This document shows, piece by piece, positions 7,931 to 16,042 of a stretch of DNA of 64,000 bases. The stretch lies in contig NZ_BBYK01000067.1 in NCBI RefSeq assembly GCF_001570365.1, forward strand, positions 28,023-92,022, in the 5' to 3' direction. Source of the DNA: Microtetraspora fusca (lineage in GTDB: Bacteria; Actinomycetota; Actinomycetes; Streptosporangiales; Streptosporangiaceae). The position numbers and the translations under genes are program-made. Each line of letters begins with the position of its first letter. The first letter of the stretch is position 1. The notes beneath the pieces are model-generated. The model was not told the DNA's origin, made no database searches, and worked only from the letters and a program-made list of their open reading frames with translations.

Positions 7931-8938
7931 TCAGAGGGAGCCGGCGAGATAGCGCTCGGCCAGCTCGCAGCTCCCCTCGGTGTATCCGGCGCCGAGCTCG
8001 CGGGCGATGTCGACGGCCGAGTGGGTGCCGATCCAGGCCACCAGCAGCAGCCGCCGGAACAGGATGAAGGTCCAGATCTCGCGCTCCTCCTCCTTCCCCA
8101 GGGGGAGGACGGCGCGATATCCTCGCAACCAGGAGTCGATCATCTCGGGCACCCGGGGGTGGTGCTCGATGAAGCTGAGCGCCGCGCCGAGGTCGTAGAG
8201 GTACCAGCCGAACCCGCAGTCGTCGAAGTCGATGACGTGCGGTGTGCGGGCCCCCTCGACGAGGAGGTTGGCGAGCCGCAGGTCGGCGTGGATCAGGCCG
8301 TAGCGGTCGTTCCCCCGCCCGAAGGCGGCGAGCCGCCGCCGCAGCTCGGCGTCCAGCCGCCCCAGGACGGCGGCGGCTTCGCCGTGGACCGCGACGCCGT
8401 CCTGCCAGCGTCCCCAGCGGGATTCGGCGCCGAGCGCGGCGTCGTAGTCCCAGTGGAAGCGGTGGAAGCCGGGGGGTCGCCGCCAGCCGCGCGCGTGCCG
8501 GTGCATGCGCGCGGTGAGCGCGCCGAGCCGTTCGAAGTCCTCGACCAGACGGTCCTCGGACGGCTCGCTCCCGGGCAGGTGCTCGAACATCACGCAGTGG
8601 CGCCGCTCGCCGCCCGGTCCGTCGATCGCGAGGATCCGGGCGCCGGCGGCGGAGCGGATCACCCGGGGGGTGCGTACGCCCGCCTCCTCGCGCAGCGCCT
8701 CCAGCCAGTCCAGCTCGGACGCGATCGCCCGTTCGGAGTGGTAGCCGAGGCGGTGCACGCGCAGGATCGAGCGCCGGCCGGTGGTCGGGTCGTCCACCAG
8801 GTACGTCGCGTTCTCCGAGACGTTGATCAGCGTCGCGGACGCCTCCGGCGACAGGGCGTGGTGGCGCAGCGCCCGGCGGGCGACCAGGTCGGTCCGCGCC
8901 AGCACCTCCGCGCCGCCGGAGAGGTCGTGTTCCCGCAT
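7931..8938 (-). CDS. APH-family phosphotransferase (kinase-like)
   Basis: 335 residues from ATG 8938, which has GGAGG eight bases upstream. A longer TTG start at 9010 has no such site. The aminoglycoside phosphotransferase/choline kinase fold is indicated by the catalytic loop LIHADLRLANLL (about residues 222-233) and the metal-binding IDFDDCG. The N-lobe includes a Lys/Arg-poor strand ILRVHRLGY. The relatives are homoserine-kinase-II/SrkA-like proteins of mostly unknown substrate. There is no evidence that it confers antibiotic resistance. Confidence 0.82.
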   Translation of the reverse strand: MREHDLSGGAEVLARTDLVARRALRHHALSPEASATLINVSENATYLVDDPTTGRRSILRVHRLGYHSERAIASELDWLEALREEAGVRTPRVIRSAAGARILAIDGPGGERRHCVMFEHLPGSEPSEDRLVEDFERLGALTARMHRHARGWRRPPGFHRFHWDYDAALGAESRWGRWQDGVAVHGEAAAVLGRLDAELRRRLAAFGRGNDRYGLIHADLRLANLLVEGARTPHVIDFDDCGFGWYLYDLGAALSFIEHHPRVPEMIDSWLRGYRAVLPLGKEEEREIWTFILFRRLLLVAWIGTHSAVDIARELGAGYTEGSCELAERYLAGSL

Positions 8939-9019
8939 GCGCTGTCCTCCGAGGGGGCGGGCAAGGGCGGCAAGGTCATCGACATTCTGGACCAGCGAGA
9001 TATTTTCCAAGTAAATTAG

Positions 9020-9034
9020 ATGTTAAACTGACAT
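9020..9034 (+). promoter_or_regulatory. candidate MarR operator overlapping a -10 box of the FUSC gene
   Basis: ATGT (9020-9023) and ACAT (9031-9034) form an inverted pair in an unusually AT-rich stretch. The hexamer TAAACT at 9024-9029 fits an actinobacterial -10 and ends seven bases before the ATG at 9037. This implies a leaderless transcript whose start is covered by the operator. The MarR gene at 10770, in the same operon, is the obvious candidate repressor. Confidence 0.5.
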
Positions 9035-9036
9035 AT

Positions 9037-10740
9037 ATGGGGACATATTGGGACGTTCCGGCGCGGGCGAGGCTGAGGGGCCTCGTCCGCCCGCTTCCGC
9101 TGAAGGGCGTGCTGCGGCTGCGGCCGTTCGGCGACATCTGGCACAAGCCCGCGCTCAGCGTCGTGATCGCTACCGCCGTCCCCAGCCTGGTCCTGCTCCT
9201 CCTCGGCCGCCTCGACCTAGCCATCTACGCCTCCGCCGGCTCGCTGTGCGCGCTGTACTGCCACGGCCTGCCGTACGCCGCGCGGCTCCGGACGCTGCCC
9301 TGGGTGGTCGCGGGGATGCTCGCGGGCACCGGCGTGGCGCTGGTGACCGCCTCCCTCACCGACTCGACGCTCATCCGGGTGGCCGTCGCCGCGCTGATCG
9401 CCGCCGTCCACCGCGTGCTCTGCGACGCGGCCCGCATCGGCCCTCCCGGCAACGTCGTCCTCACGTTCGTGGCCGCGACCTGCGCCTTCCTTCCACAGCG
9501 CCTGGGCGACGTCCCCGGGCACCTGGCCGTCGGCCTCGGCGCGGGCGTGGTGGCGCTGCTGGTCTGCCTGGCCCCGGCGCTGCCGCGTCCCCACGGCCCG
9601 GAGCGGATCGCCGTCGCCCGCGCCCTGGAGTCGGCCGCCCGGCTGCGCTCGGGGACGCCCGAGGAGGGGCCCGCGCGCGGCGCCGCCCGGCATGACACGG
9701 CGGCGGCCGTGAACGCGGCCTGGCACACACTCGCACTGCTGCGGCCGAGATCGGCCGCAGGGCTCCGGTCACGGGCGGCGCTGGAGCGGCTGGTGGAGCA
9801 CGCGGAGGCCGCGCTCGCGGGCGGGCGGGCCGATCCGGACGAGGCCGCGCGGCTGCGCGAATGGGCCCGCGCGCTGCGCCGCGGCGGCCCGCTGCCCGCC
9901 GTTCCACCGGAGCCCGGTGCCTGCGCCGTGTCCCGGTTTCCCGCCGCGGGAGCGGGAGGCGGACTGCGCTCGCTGCTGTCCGCGCTGCGGCCGGGGTCGC
10001 CGCTGCTCCCCATCGGGGCGCGGGTCGCGGTGGGCTGCGCCCTGGCGGGCTGGGCCTCGATGGCGGCCGGGGTCGGCCATCCGTACTGGGCGGTCGTCAC
10101 CGCCGCGGCGGTCTTCCAGGCGAACACGTCGCTGAGCTGGCAGCGGGCGCTGCAGCGCGTGCTCGGCAGCCTGGCCGGGCTCGTGCTGTTCACCGCGATC
10201 CTGCCGGTCTCGCGGCTCGGCCCGCTCGCGCTGATCGCGACGGTCCTCGTCTGCCAGTTCCTGACGGAGGCGGCGATGACCCGCAACTACTGGGCGGGCA
10301 ACGTCTTCCTGACCCCGATGGCCCTGCTGATGACGGAGTTCGCGGTGCGGCAGCCGGCGTCGGTGCTCGTCGCCGACCGCTGGCTGGACACCTGCGTCGG
10401 CGCGGTGCTCGGCGTCCTGAGCTGCCTCCTGGTGACGAACCGGCGGGCGGGCGGCCGGGTCGACCGCGCGCTGCGGCGGGCGGCCCGGGCCCAGGAGGAC
10501 GCGCACGACCTCGTCGCGGAGCGGGAGCCGTACGGCGCGGCCCCGAGCGCGCCTGAGGCGGCGCGGGTGCGGCGCGAGCTCGCCGAGGCCCTGGTCCAGC
10601 TCCGCGAGGCCGTCGAGGTCGCCTCCGGCGAGTGGTGGCAGCGGGCGCTCCCCGAGCAGGAGGTCGCCCTGGCCGAACGTGAGGGACATCACCTGCTCGC
10701 CGAGCTGGCCGCGCGGCTGCCCGTCGCGCGGGCCGCCTGA
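9037..10740 (+). CDS. FUSC-family membrane protein
   Basis: 567 residues. The layout is two blocks of membrane helices (about residues 40-190 and 325-480) separated by a cytoplasmic helical region, and a charged C-terminal tail. The second block contains the conserved AGVGHPYWAVVTAAAVF followed by QRALQRVLGSLAGL, the FUSC (fusaric acid resistance/aromatic acid efflux-like) signature. It probably exports small aromatic acids, but no substrate is shown. No ribosome site is visible before the ATG; a leaderless mRNA is likely. The downstream MarR gene (30-bp gap) is probably its co-transcribed regulator. Confidence 0.88.
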   Translation: MGTYWDVPARARLRGLVRPLPLKGVLRLRPFGDIWHKPALSVVIATAVPSLVLLLLGRLDLAIYASAGSLCALYCHGLPYAARLRTLPWVVAGMLAGTGVALVTASLTDSTLIRVAVAALIAAVHRVLCDAARIGPPGNVVLTFVAATCAFLPQRLGDVPGHLAVGLGAGVVALLVCLAPALPRPHGPERIAVARALESAARLRSGTPEEGPARGAARHDTAAAVNAAWHTLALLRPRSAAGLRSRAALERLVEHAEAALAGGRADPDEAARLREWARALRRGGPLPAVPPEPGACAVSRFPAAGAGGGLRSLLSALRPGSPLLPIGARVAVGCALAGWASMAAGVGHPYWAVVTAAAVFQANTSLSWQRALQRVLGSLAGLVLFTAILPVSRLGPLALIATVLVCQFLTEAAMTRNYWAGNVFLTPMALLMTEFAVRQPASVLVADRWLDTCVGAVLGVLSCLLVTNRRAGGRVDRALRRAARAQEDAHDLVAEREPYGAAPSAPEAARVRRELAEALVQLREAVEVASGEWWQRALPEQEVALAEREGHHLLAELAARLPVARAA

Positions 10741-10769
10741 CAGCCGCCCGACCAAGGAAGGGAGTCCGT

Positions 10770-11273
10770 ATGGAGGACGTCGTCGCCGGGGTGGTACGGC
10801 AGTGGCAGGGGGTGCGCCCCGATCTCGATCTCGGGCCGATGGCCGTGATCGGGCGGCTGAACCGCTGCTCGGCGCTGCTGCGCCAGGCCTCGGACGCGCT
10901 GCTGGGCGAGGAGGGTCTCACCCGGCCGGAGTTCGACGTCCTCGCGGCGCTGCGCCGGGTCGGCGGCGAGCTGACGCCGAGCCGGCTGGCCAGGGAGACG
11001 TTCGCGTCCGGGGCCGCCGTCACCAAGCGGGTCAGGGTCCTGGAGCGCGAGGGACTGGTGGCGCGCCGGGTGGACGGGCGGGACCGCCGGGTGGTCCATC
11101 TGTCGCTCACCGAGCGGGGCCGCGAGCTGATCGACCGGCTCCTGCCCGAGCAGCTCGCGCTGGAGGCCGCGCTGCTGGCGGGTCTCGACCCGGAGCGCCG
11201 GGACAGGCTGGCCGCCGCGCTCGGGGAGCTGCTGGTCACCCTGGAGGGACGGCTGGGCGGCCTGGTCGGCTGA
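10770..11273 (+). CDS. MarR-family transcriptional regulator
   Basis: 167 residues. The winged helix includes LTPSRLARETFASGAAVTKR (about residues 69-88) and the wing RRVDGRDRRVVHLSLTERG. It lies 30 bp after the FUSC gene with a GGGAG site before ATG 10770, so the two probably form an operon, with the MarR protein sensing the exported compound. MarR/FUSC pairing of this kind is common. Confidence 0.9.
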   Translation: MEDVVAGVVRQWQGVRPDLDLGPMAVIGRLNRCSALLRQASDALLGEEGLTRPEFDVLAALRRVGGELTPSRLARETFASGAAVTKRVRVLEREGLVARRVDGRDRRVVHLSLTERGRELIDRLLPEQLALEAALLAGLDPERRDRLAAALGELLVTLEGRLGGLVG

Positions 11274-11287
11274 GCGGGACGGTCACC

Positions 11288-11323
11288 GAGACGTCATCCG
11301 AAACGTCAGCCGAGACGTCATCG
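11288..11323. repeat. three tandem 12-bp units
   Basis: Units 11288-11299, 11300-11311 and 11312-11323 share the pattern GARACGTCAKCS; each contains ACGTC. The array fills the gap between the MarR stop and the end of the opposite glycosylase gene, and runs into the last codons of that gene. It could act as part of a transcription end or be simple slippage. Confidence 0.7.
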
Positions 11324-11986
11324 GGACGAGCGCGCGGCGGCCTTCACCTCGTCGGCCGTTCCCTTGCGGTGGGAGACCCGGATCAGCGCGGCGGAAAGCC
11401 GGGCGAGATCGCGGGCCGATCCGGCCAGCTTGGTCAGCGGGCCGCTCTGCCGGGGCAGGCCGACCCGGCCGGCGGCGTCGAGGACGCGATCGTCCAGATA
11501 GGGCGCGACCTGCGGCCACACCACCTGGACCTCGCGCAGGAAGATGTCGGCGCCCGTCGGCCCGATCCCGGGGAACGCGGTGAGCAGCGATCTGATCCGC
11601 CGCGTGTCGCCGCCGGACTCCTCGCGCAGCCGGCGCAGGTCGCCCGCCCACCGGTCGATCAGCAGGTCGGCCTCCTCGCCGAGCATCGTGGACGTGCGCT
11701 CGTCGTAGCGCCGGTAGTGGCCCCGGCCGAGCGCGTCCACCCGGTCCTGCCAGCTCGCCTCCCGCATGGACCGGGGCGTGCGGCATCCGGCGGCGAACAG
11801 CTCCCGCGCGGCGGCGACCGCGATCTCGGACGAGATGCGGGCGCTGAGCAGGGTGGCGAGGACCAGCAGCTGGTACAGCGGGCTCGGCTTGTCGGCGAGC
11901 CGGATGCCGGCCTCCTCCGCGTAGGTGCGGCCGTAGCGGTCGAGGAGCACGCCCACCACGTCTTTGTCGCTGTCCGTCCGTGTCAC
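11318..11986 (-). CDS. HhH-GPD (endonuclease III-like) protein, catalytic Lys missing
   Basis: 222 residues with the helix-hairpin-helix DNA-glycosylase fold: LLSARISSEIA near residue 46 and the hairpin FPGIGPTGADIFL near residues 138-150. In Nth the hairpin reads LPGVGRKTA with the Lys as nucleophile; here that position is Thr. The downstream Asp is kept (YLDDRV). The C-terminal 4Fe-4S cysteines are absent. This points to a monofunctional or inactive glycosylase-like protein rather than a true endonuclease III. It converges on the MarR gene, with tandem repeats at the junction. Confidence 0.75.
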   Translation of the reverse strand: MTRTDSDKDVVGVLLDRYGRTYAEEAGIRLADKPSPLYQLLVLATLLSARISSEIAVAAARELFAAGCRTPRSMREASWQDRVDALGRGHYRRYDERTSTMLGEEADLLIDRWAGDLRRLREESGGDTRRIRSLLTAFPGIGPTGADIFLREVQVVWPQVAPYLDDRVLDAAGRVGLPRQSGPLTKLAGSARDLARLSAALIRVSHRKGTADEVKAAARSSR

Positions 11987-11995
11987 GCGGGTCCG

Positions 11996-12586
11996 CTACC
12001 CGGGTGACACCTCGGCATGCGCGGTCCCGCCGGAGCCATCCCTCCCGTACGCGGACAGGCCGTTGACGATGAGCGTGACGGCCTCCTCGAAGGCGGCGTC
12101 GTCGCGCCCGGGGAACATGCCGTTGATCTCCGCGAGCAGGAATCCGGCGGTGAACGCGAAGAGGGCGTTGCGCACCGCCGCCATCCGATCCTCGGGCACG
12201 CCGGCCGCGGCCAGCACCCGGCACAGCACGTCCGACACCCCGTCCTGGCGCATGAGCTGGGGGTGGGCGCACAGGTACGGGTAGAGCGAGGGGTGCCGGT
12301 GGGCCAGGGCGCGCAGCCCGGCGCCGAGGCCCCTGATCTGCTCCTGCCAGGAGGACCCGTCGTCGTCGGCCGGCTTGATCTCGGAGAGAACCAGGGTTCG
12401 CACGCCGTCGAGGAGCGCCTCCTTGTTCGGCACGTGGTGGTAGAGCGACATCGGGTTGACGTTCAGCGCCGCGGCGAGCTTCCGCATGCTCAGCGCCTCG
12501 ACCCCCTGCTCGTCGATGAGGCGCAGCGCCTCAGCGTGGATCTCCTCGGGTGAGAGGGGCGCACCCCTCCGCGCACTCACTGCCAT
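11996..12586 (-). CDS. TetR-family repressor of the P450 gene
   Basis: 196 residues from ATG 12586. The DNA-binding motif LSMRKLAAALNVNPMSLYHH is at about residues 32-51, and the C-terminal half fits the TetR_C ligand domain. The gene is divergent from the CYP102-type gene 61 bp away, with two perfect palindromes in the gap, one covering its own start codon. No ribosome site is visible, so the message may be leaderless. By analogy with Bm3R1/FatR, which repress CYP102 genes and are released by fatty acids, it is likely a fatty-acid-responsive repressor; the ligand is inference. Confidence 0.9.
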   Translation of the reverse strand: MAVSARRGAPLSPEEIHAEALRLIDEQGVEALSMRKLAAALNVNPMSLYHHVPNKEALLDGVRTLVLSEIKPADDDGSSWQEQIRGLGAGLRALAHRHPSLYPYLCAHPQLMRQDGVSDVLCRVLAAAGVPEDRMAAVRNALFAFTAGFLLAEINGMFPGRDDAAFEEAVTLIVNGLSAYGRDGSGGTAHAEVSPG

Positions 12587-12597
12587 ACGCTGTATGG
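12583..12597. promoter_or_regulatory. TetR operator, copy 1
   Basis: Perfect palindrome CCATAC-GCT-GTATGG. It includes the TetR gene's start codon (12584-12586 on the + strand reads CAT), so bound repressor would block its own expression directly. Confidence 0.85.
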
Positions 12598-12604
12598 TAG
12601 CTTT

Positions 12605-12619
12605 CCATACAGTGTATGG
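12605..12619. promoter_or_regulatory. TetR operator, copy 2
   Basis: Perfect palindrome CCATAC-AGT-GTATGG, identical in both arms to copy 1 and spaced 22 bp centre to centre (about two helical turns). It lies 27 bp before the P450 start codon, where it would cover that promoter. Confidence 0.85.
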
Positions 12620-12646
12620 CTGACAGAAGGCAGGAGGTCGTCTCAC

Positions 12647-15600
12647 ATGGCCCAGCTCGCGTCCGTTCCCAGCCTCCGGGGGTTGCCCGTCGTTGGAAAC
12701 GCGCTGCGCGTCCCGCGCGACCGTCCGAGCGCGTACTTCGAGGAGGTGGCCGCGCGGCACCCGGGCGGCCTCTACCGCATGGAGCTGCCCGGCAGGAGCG
12801 TGCTCTTCGTCTACGATCCCGACCTGGTCGCGGAGCTGTGCGACGAAAGCAGGTTCTACAAGCCGGTGGACGCGCCGCTCTCCACCGTACGTGACTTCGC
12901 CGGTGACGGGCTTTTCACGGCGCGCGGCGACGACCCGGTCTGGGGGCAGGCGCACCGGATCCTCCTGCCCGCGTTCGGGCAGCGGTCGATGAAGGCGTAC
13001 TTCCCGCAGATGCTGGAGGTCGCCGAGGCGCTGGCCGCGAAGTGGGCCCGCTCCGACGAGGTCAACGTGCCCGAGGACATGACGCGGCTGACCCTGGACA
13101 CGATCTCGCTCACCGGGTTCGGCTACCGCTTCGACTCCTTCCGGAGCGCCGAGCTGCACCCCTTTCTGCAATCGATGGGCAACGCGCTGACCGAGGCGAT
13201 GGCGCGCAACCGCCAGCTCCCGTTCGTCACCAGGGTGAAGCGGCGGGCGGACGAGGCGTACCGAGCGGACATCGCGCGGATGCGCGAGCTGGTGGACGAG
13301 GTCATCCGCGAGCGGCGCGCTGCCGGGGCCCGCACGGGCGAGACCGACCTGCTCGGACTCATGCTGGACGCGGCCGACCCGCGCACCGGCGAGCGGCTCT
13401 CCGACGCCAACATCCGCGACCAGGTGCTGACCTTCCTCATCGCCGGGCACGAGACCACCAGCGGCCTGCTCTCCTTCGCGATCTACAACCTGCTGCGCAA
13501 CCCCCAGGTGCTGGCCCAGGCGTACGCCGAGGTCGACCGCCTGCTGCCCGGCGACACCGTCCCGACATACGAGACGATCATGAAGCTGGACGTCGTCCCG
13601 CGGATCCTCGACGAGACGCTGCGGATCTGGTCGCCCATCCCCTCGATCGGGCTGGCGCCGTACGAGGACACGGTGATCGGGGGCCGCTACCCGGTGGCGA
13701 AAGGGTCCAAGTGCGTGGTGCTGCTGCCGCCGCTGCACCGCCACCCCAAGGCGTGGGAGCGGCCCGACGAGTTCGACATCGACCGCTGGCTGCCCGAGAA
13801 CAAGGCCGCGCACCACCCGCACGCGTACAAGCCGTTCGGGAACGGCGAGCGGGCCTGCATCGGCCGCCAGTTCGCGCTCACCGAGGCCCGGCTGGCGCTC
13901 GCGCTCGTCCTCCAGCGGTTCGCGATCTCCGATCCGGAGGCGTACCGGATGGAGATCAAGCAGACCCTCACCGTCAAGCCGGACAACTTCACGGTGCGGG
14001 TGCGGCCGCGCCGGGCGGCCGAGCGGCTGGACGCCGCGCCCGCGCCCGCCCCGGCGGAGGCGGAGGACGAGCGGGGCGCCCAGGTCGAAGTCCAGGGGGT
14101 GGGACTGACCGTCGCCTACGGCTCGAACCTCGGCACCTCGCAGGACATCGCCGAGCAGGTCGCCGACCGGGCCCGCAGGTCCGGCTTCGCGACCACGCTG
14201 ACCTCGCTCGACGCGCTGGAGCCGCCCCGGGACGGGCTGCTCGTCGTGGTCGCGGCCAGCTACAACGGCAAGGCCCCGGACAACGCCGCCGCCTTCGACG
14301 CGGCGGAGAGTCTCGGCGACCTGCGCGGGCTGCGCTTCGCCGTGCTGGGCTGCGGAAACACGCAGTGGCCGACGTACCAGGCGTTCCCGAGGAGGGTCGA
14401 GGCCAAGCTGCTCGCCGCGGGGGCCGAGCAGCTCGTCCCGCGCGGCGAGGCCGACGCCTCGGGCGACTTCGACGGCGACGTGCGGGCATGGACGGCGACG
14501 CTCTGGTCGGCGCTGGCCGCCGAGTACGGCGCGGGCGCGGCGGCCGAGCCGGAGGGCCGCCGCTACCGGGCCGAGCTGCTGACGCAGACGCAGGTGCGGC
14601 CCGCGGTCGTCTCCGATCGGGCGGTCCCGCTCACGGTGACCTCCAACGAGGAGCTGGTCCGGGATCCGTCCGGGCTGTGGGACTTCGGCGAGGAGCGGCC
14701 CCGGCCCGGGGTGCGCTCGATCGTCGCCGAGCTGCCCGAGGGCATCACGTACGAGGCGGGCAACCACCTCGCCGTGTACGCGAAGAACGACCCCGAGCTG
14801 GTCGCCTGGGCGACACGCTGCCTGCGACTGCCCGCGGGGCAGGTGGTGCGGGTGAGCCAGGAGGGCGAGCGCTCCACGCACCTGCCGCTCGGCGTGCCGG
14901 TGCCGGTGGAGTTGTTGCTGACCGAGTTCGTCGAGCTGCAGGAGGTCGCCACCCGCTCCGACCTGGAGACGCTGGCGTCCTTCACCGAGTGCCCGTGGAC
15001 GCGGGGCGAGCTGGCCCGGATCGACTACGCCGAGGACGTGCTGGCCAAGCGGGTGTCGGTGCTGGCCCTGCTGGAGCGGTTCCCCTCGATCGCGCTGCCG
15101 CTGGAGGCGTTCCTGGAGATGTGCGGTCCGATCCGGCCGCGCTTCTACTCGATCTCGTCCTCGCCGCTGGCCGGGCCGCGCCGGGTGCGGATCACGGTGG
15201 GGCTGGTGGACGGCCCCGCGTGGTCGGGGGCGGGGCGGTACCGGGGGATGTGCTCGGCCTACCTGGCCGGACTTGAGCCGGGGGACACGTTCTACGGGTA
15301 CGTCCGGGTGCCCTCTCCCCCGTTCCACCTGCCCGCCGACCCGGCCACGCCGCTGGTCCTGATCGGCCCCGGCACCGGTTACGCGCCGCTGCGCGGCTTC
15401 CTGGAGGAGCGGTCGCTGCTGCCGGACGCCGGTCCGGCGAAGGTGTTCTACGGCTGCCGCCACCCCGAGCACGACTGGCTGTACCGGGACGAGACCTGGG
15501 ACGCGGACGTGCGCGTGGCGTTCTCCGCGCTGCCCGGCCATCCGCACCGGTACGTCCAGGACGCGCTGCTGGCGGACGCCGAGGGCGTGCGCGACCTGGT

Positions 15601-15748
15601 CGACCGCGGAGCGTACGTGTACGTCTGCGGCGACGGCGTGCGGATGGCCCCGGCGGTGCGCCGGGCGCTGGTGGAGATCTGCGGCGAAGAAGGGGTAAGC
15701 CGGCTGGAGGCGGAGGGCCGCTACCAGCAGGACGTGTTCGGCGGCTGA
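12647..15748 (+). CDS. self-sufficient cytochrome P450/NADPH-P450 reductase, CYP102 type
   Basis: 1033 residues, close to P450 BM3 (1049). The haem domain (about 1-460) has the oxygen-binding I-helix AGHETTSG near 265-272, ExxR as ETLR near 322, and the haem loop FGNGERACIG with Cys404. Phe90 in DFAGDGLF corresponds to BM3 Phe87 beside the haem. A flavodoxin-like FMN domain (about 487-630, YGSNLGTSQDIAEQ) and an FAD/NADPH domain (about 660-1033, RFYSISSSP, GPGTGYAPLRGF) follow. The end reads DVFGG where BM3 has DVWAG, so the Trp stacking on FAD is Phe. Expected reaction is NADPH-driven subterminal hydroxylation of fatty acids. AGGAGG precedes ATG 12647. Controlled by the divergent TetR gene. 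Confidence 0.95.
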   Translation: MAQLASVPSLRGLPVVGNALRVPRDRPSAYFEEVAARHPGGLYRMELPGRSVLFVYDPDLVAELCDESRFYKPVDAPLSTVRDFAGDGLFTARGDDPVWGQAHRILLPAFGQRSMKAYFPQMLEVAEALAAKWARSDEVNVPEDMTRLTLDTISLTGFGYRFDSFRSAELHPFLQSMGNALTEAMARNRQLPFVTRVKRRADEAYRADIARMRELVDEVIRERRAAGARTGETDLLGLMLDAADPRTGERLSDANIRDQVLTFLIAGHETTSGLLSFAIYNLLRNPQVLAQAYAEVDRLLPGDTVPTYETIMKLDVVPRILDETLRIWSPIPSIGLAPYEDTVIGGRYPVAKGSKCVVLLPPLHRHPKAWERPDEFDIDRWLPENKAAHHPHAYKPFGNGERACIGRQFALTEARLALALVLQRFAISDPEAYRMEIKQTLTVKPDNFTVRVRPRRAAERLDAAPAPAPAEAEDERGAQVEVQGVGLTVAYGSNLGTSQDIAEQVADRARRSGFATTLTSLDALEPPRDGLLVVVAASYNGKAPDNAAAFDAAESLGDLRGLRFAVLGCGNTQWPTYQAFPRRVEAKLLAAGAEQLVPRGEADASGDFDGDVRAWTATLWSALAAEYGAGAAAEPEGRRYRAELLTQTQVRPAVVSDRAVPLTVTSNEELVRDPSGLWDFGEERPRPGVRSIVAELPEGITYEAGNHLAVYAKNDPELVAWATRCLRLPAGQVVRVSQEGERSTHLPLGVPVPVELLLTEFVELQEVATRSDLETLASFTECPWTRGELARIDYAEDVLAKRVSVLALLERFPSIALPLEAFLEMCGPIRPRFYSISSSPLAGPRRVRITVGLVDGPAWSGAGRYRGMCSAYLAGLEPGDTFYGYVRVPSPPFHLPADPATPLVLIGPGTGYAPLRGFLEERSLLPDAGPAKVFYGCRHPEHDWLYRDETWDADVRVAFSALPGHPHRYVQDALLADAEGVRDLVDRGAYVYVCGDGVRMAPAVRRALVEICGEEGVSRLEAEGRYQQDVFGG

Positions 15749-15786
15749 GGAACGCCCGCCGAACCGGACAGGAGCGGGCGGGGCCC

Positions 15787-15942
15787 CTACGCGGCCTGGA
15801 AGAAGACCGGCTGGGGCCCGCCCGTACGCATCCCGCCCGTACGCATGGTGGACAGAACCAGGGACTGGACGATCCGCATGATGAGGGCCTCGAGGAGCAT
15901 GAAGGCCGCCTTGGCCAGCACGGAAGCCAGGAACTCGGTCAC
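15787..15942 (-). CDS. small amphipathic/hydrophobic peptide of unknown function
   Basis: 51 residues from a GTG at 15942 with GAGGT five bases upstream. Residues 1-32 form a hydrophobic helix (FLASVLAKAAFMLLEALIM), followed by a duplicated MRTGG and a PQPVFFQAA tail. I do not recognise a family. It lies 101 bp downstream of the P-type ATPase on the same strand and could be its small partner, a membrane peptide, or a signal-like peptide. The good ribosome site and the helix-like pattern argue for a real gene. Confidence 0.5.
   Translation of the reverse strand: MTEFLASVLAKAAFMLLEALIMRIVQSLVLSTMRTGGMRTGGPQPVFFQAA
15817..15846. repeat. 15-bp perfect tandem duplication inside the small peptide gene
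   Basis: CCCGCCCGTACGCAT occurs at 15817-15831 and again at 15832-15846. The duplication is in frame and doubles the pentapeptide MRTGG. Confidence 0.95.
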
Positions 15943-16042
15943 TTGATACCTCACGGGGTGAAACTGCACTTACGGCCAGATTCCACCACATAAACGGATA
16001 GCGAGGCACCATCTAGGTGAACGGAAGATGAACAGGCTATGA

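Noticed and set aside
11996..16012. Very long minus-strand open frame (1338 codons) antisense to the P450 gene
   Set aside because: Only its last 196 codons (TetR gene from ATG 12586) are real; the rest is the GC-bias shadow of the CYP102 gene and has no protein-like features.
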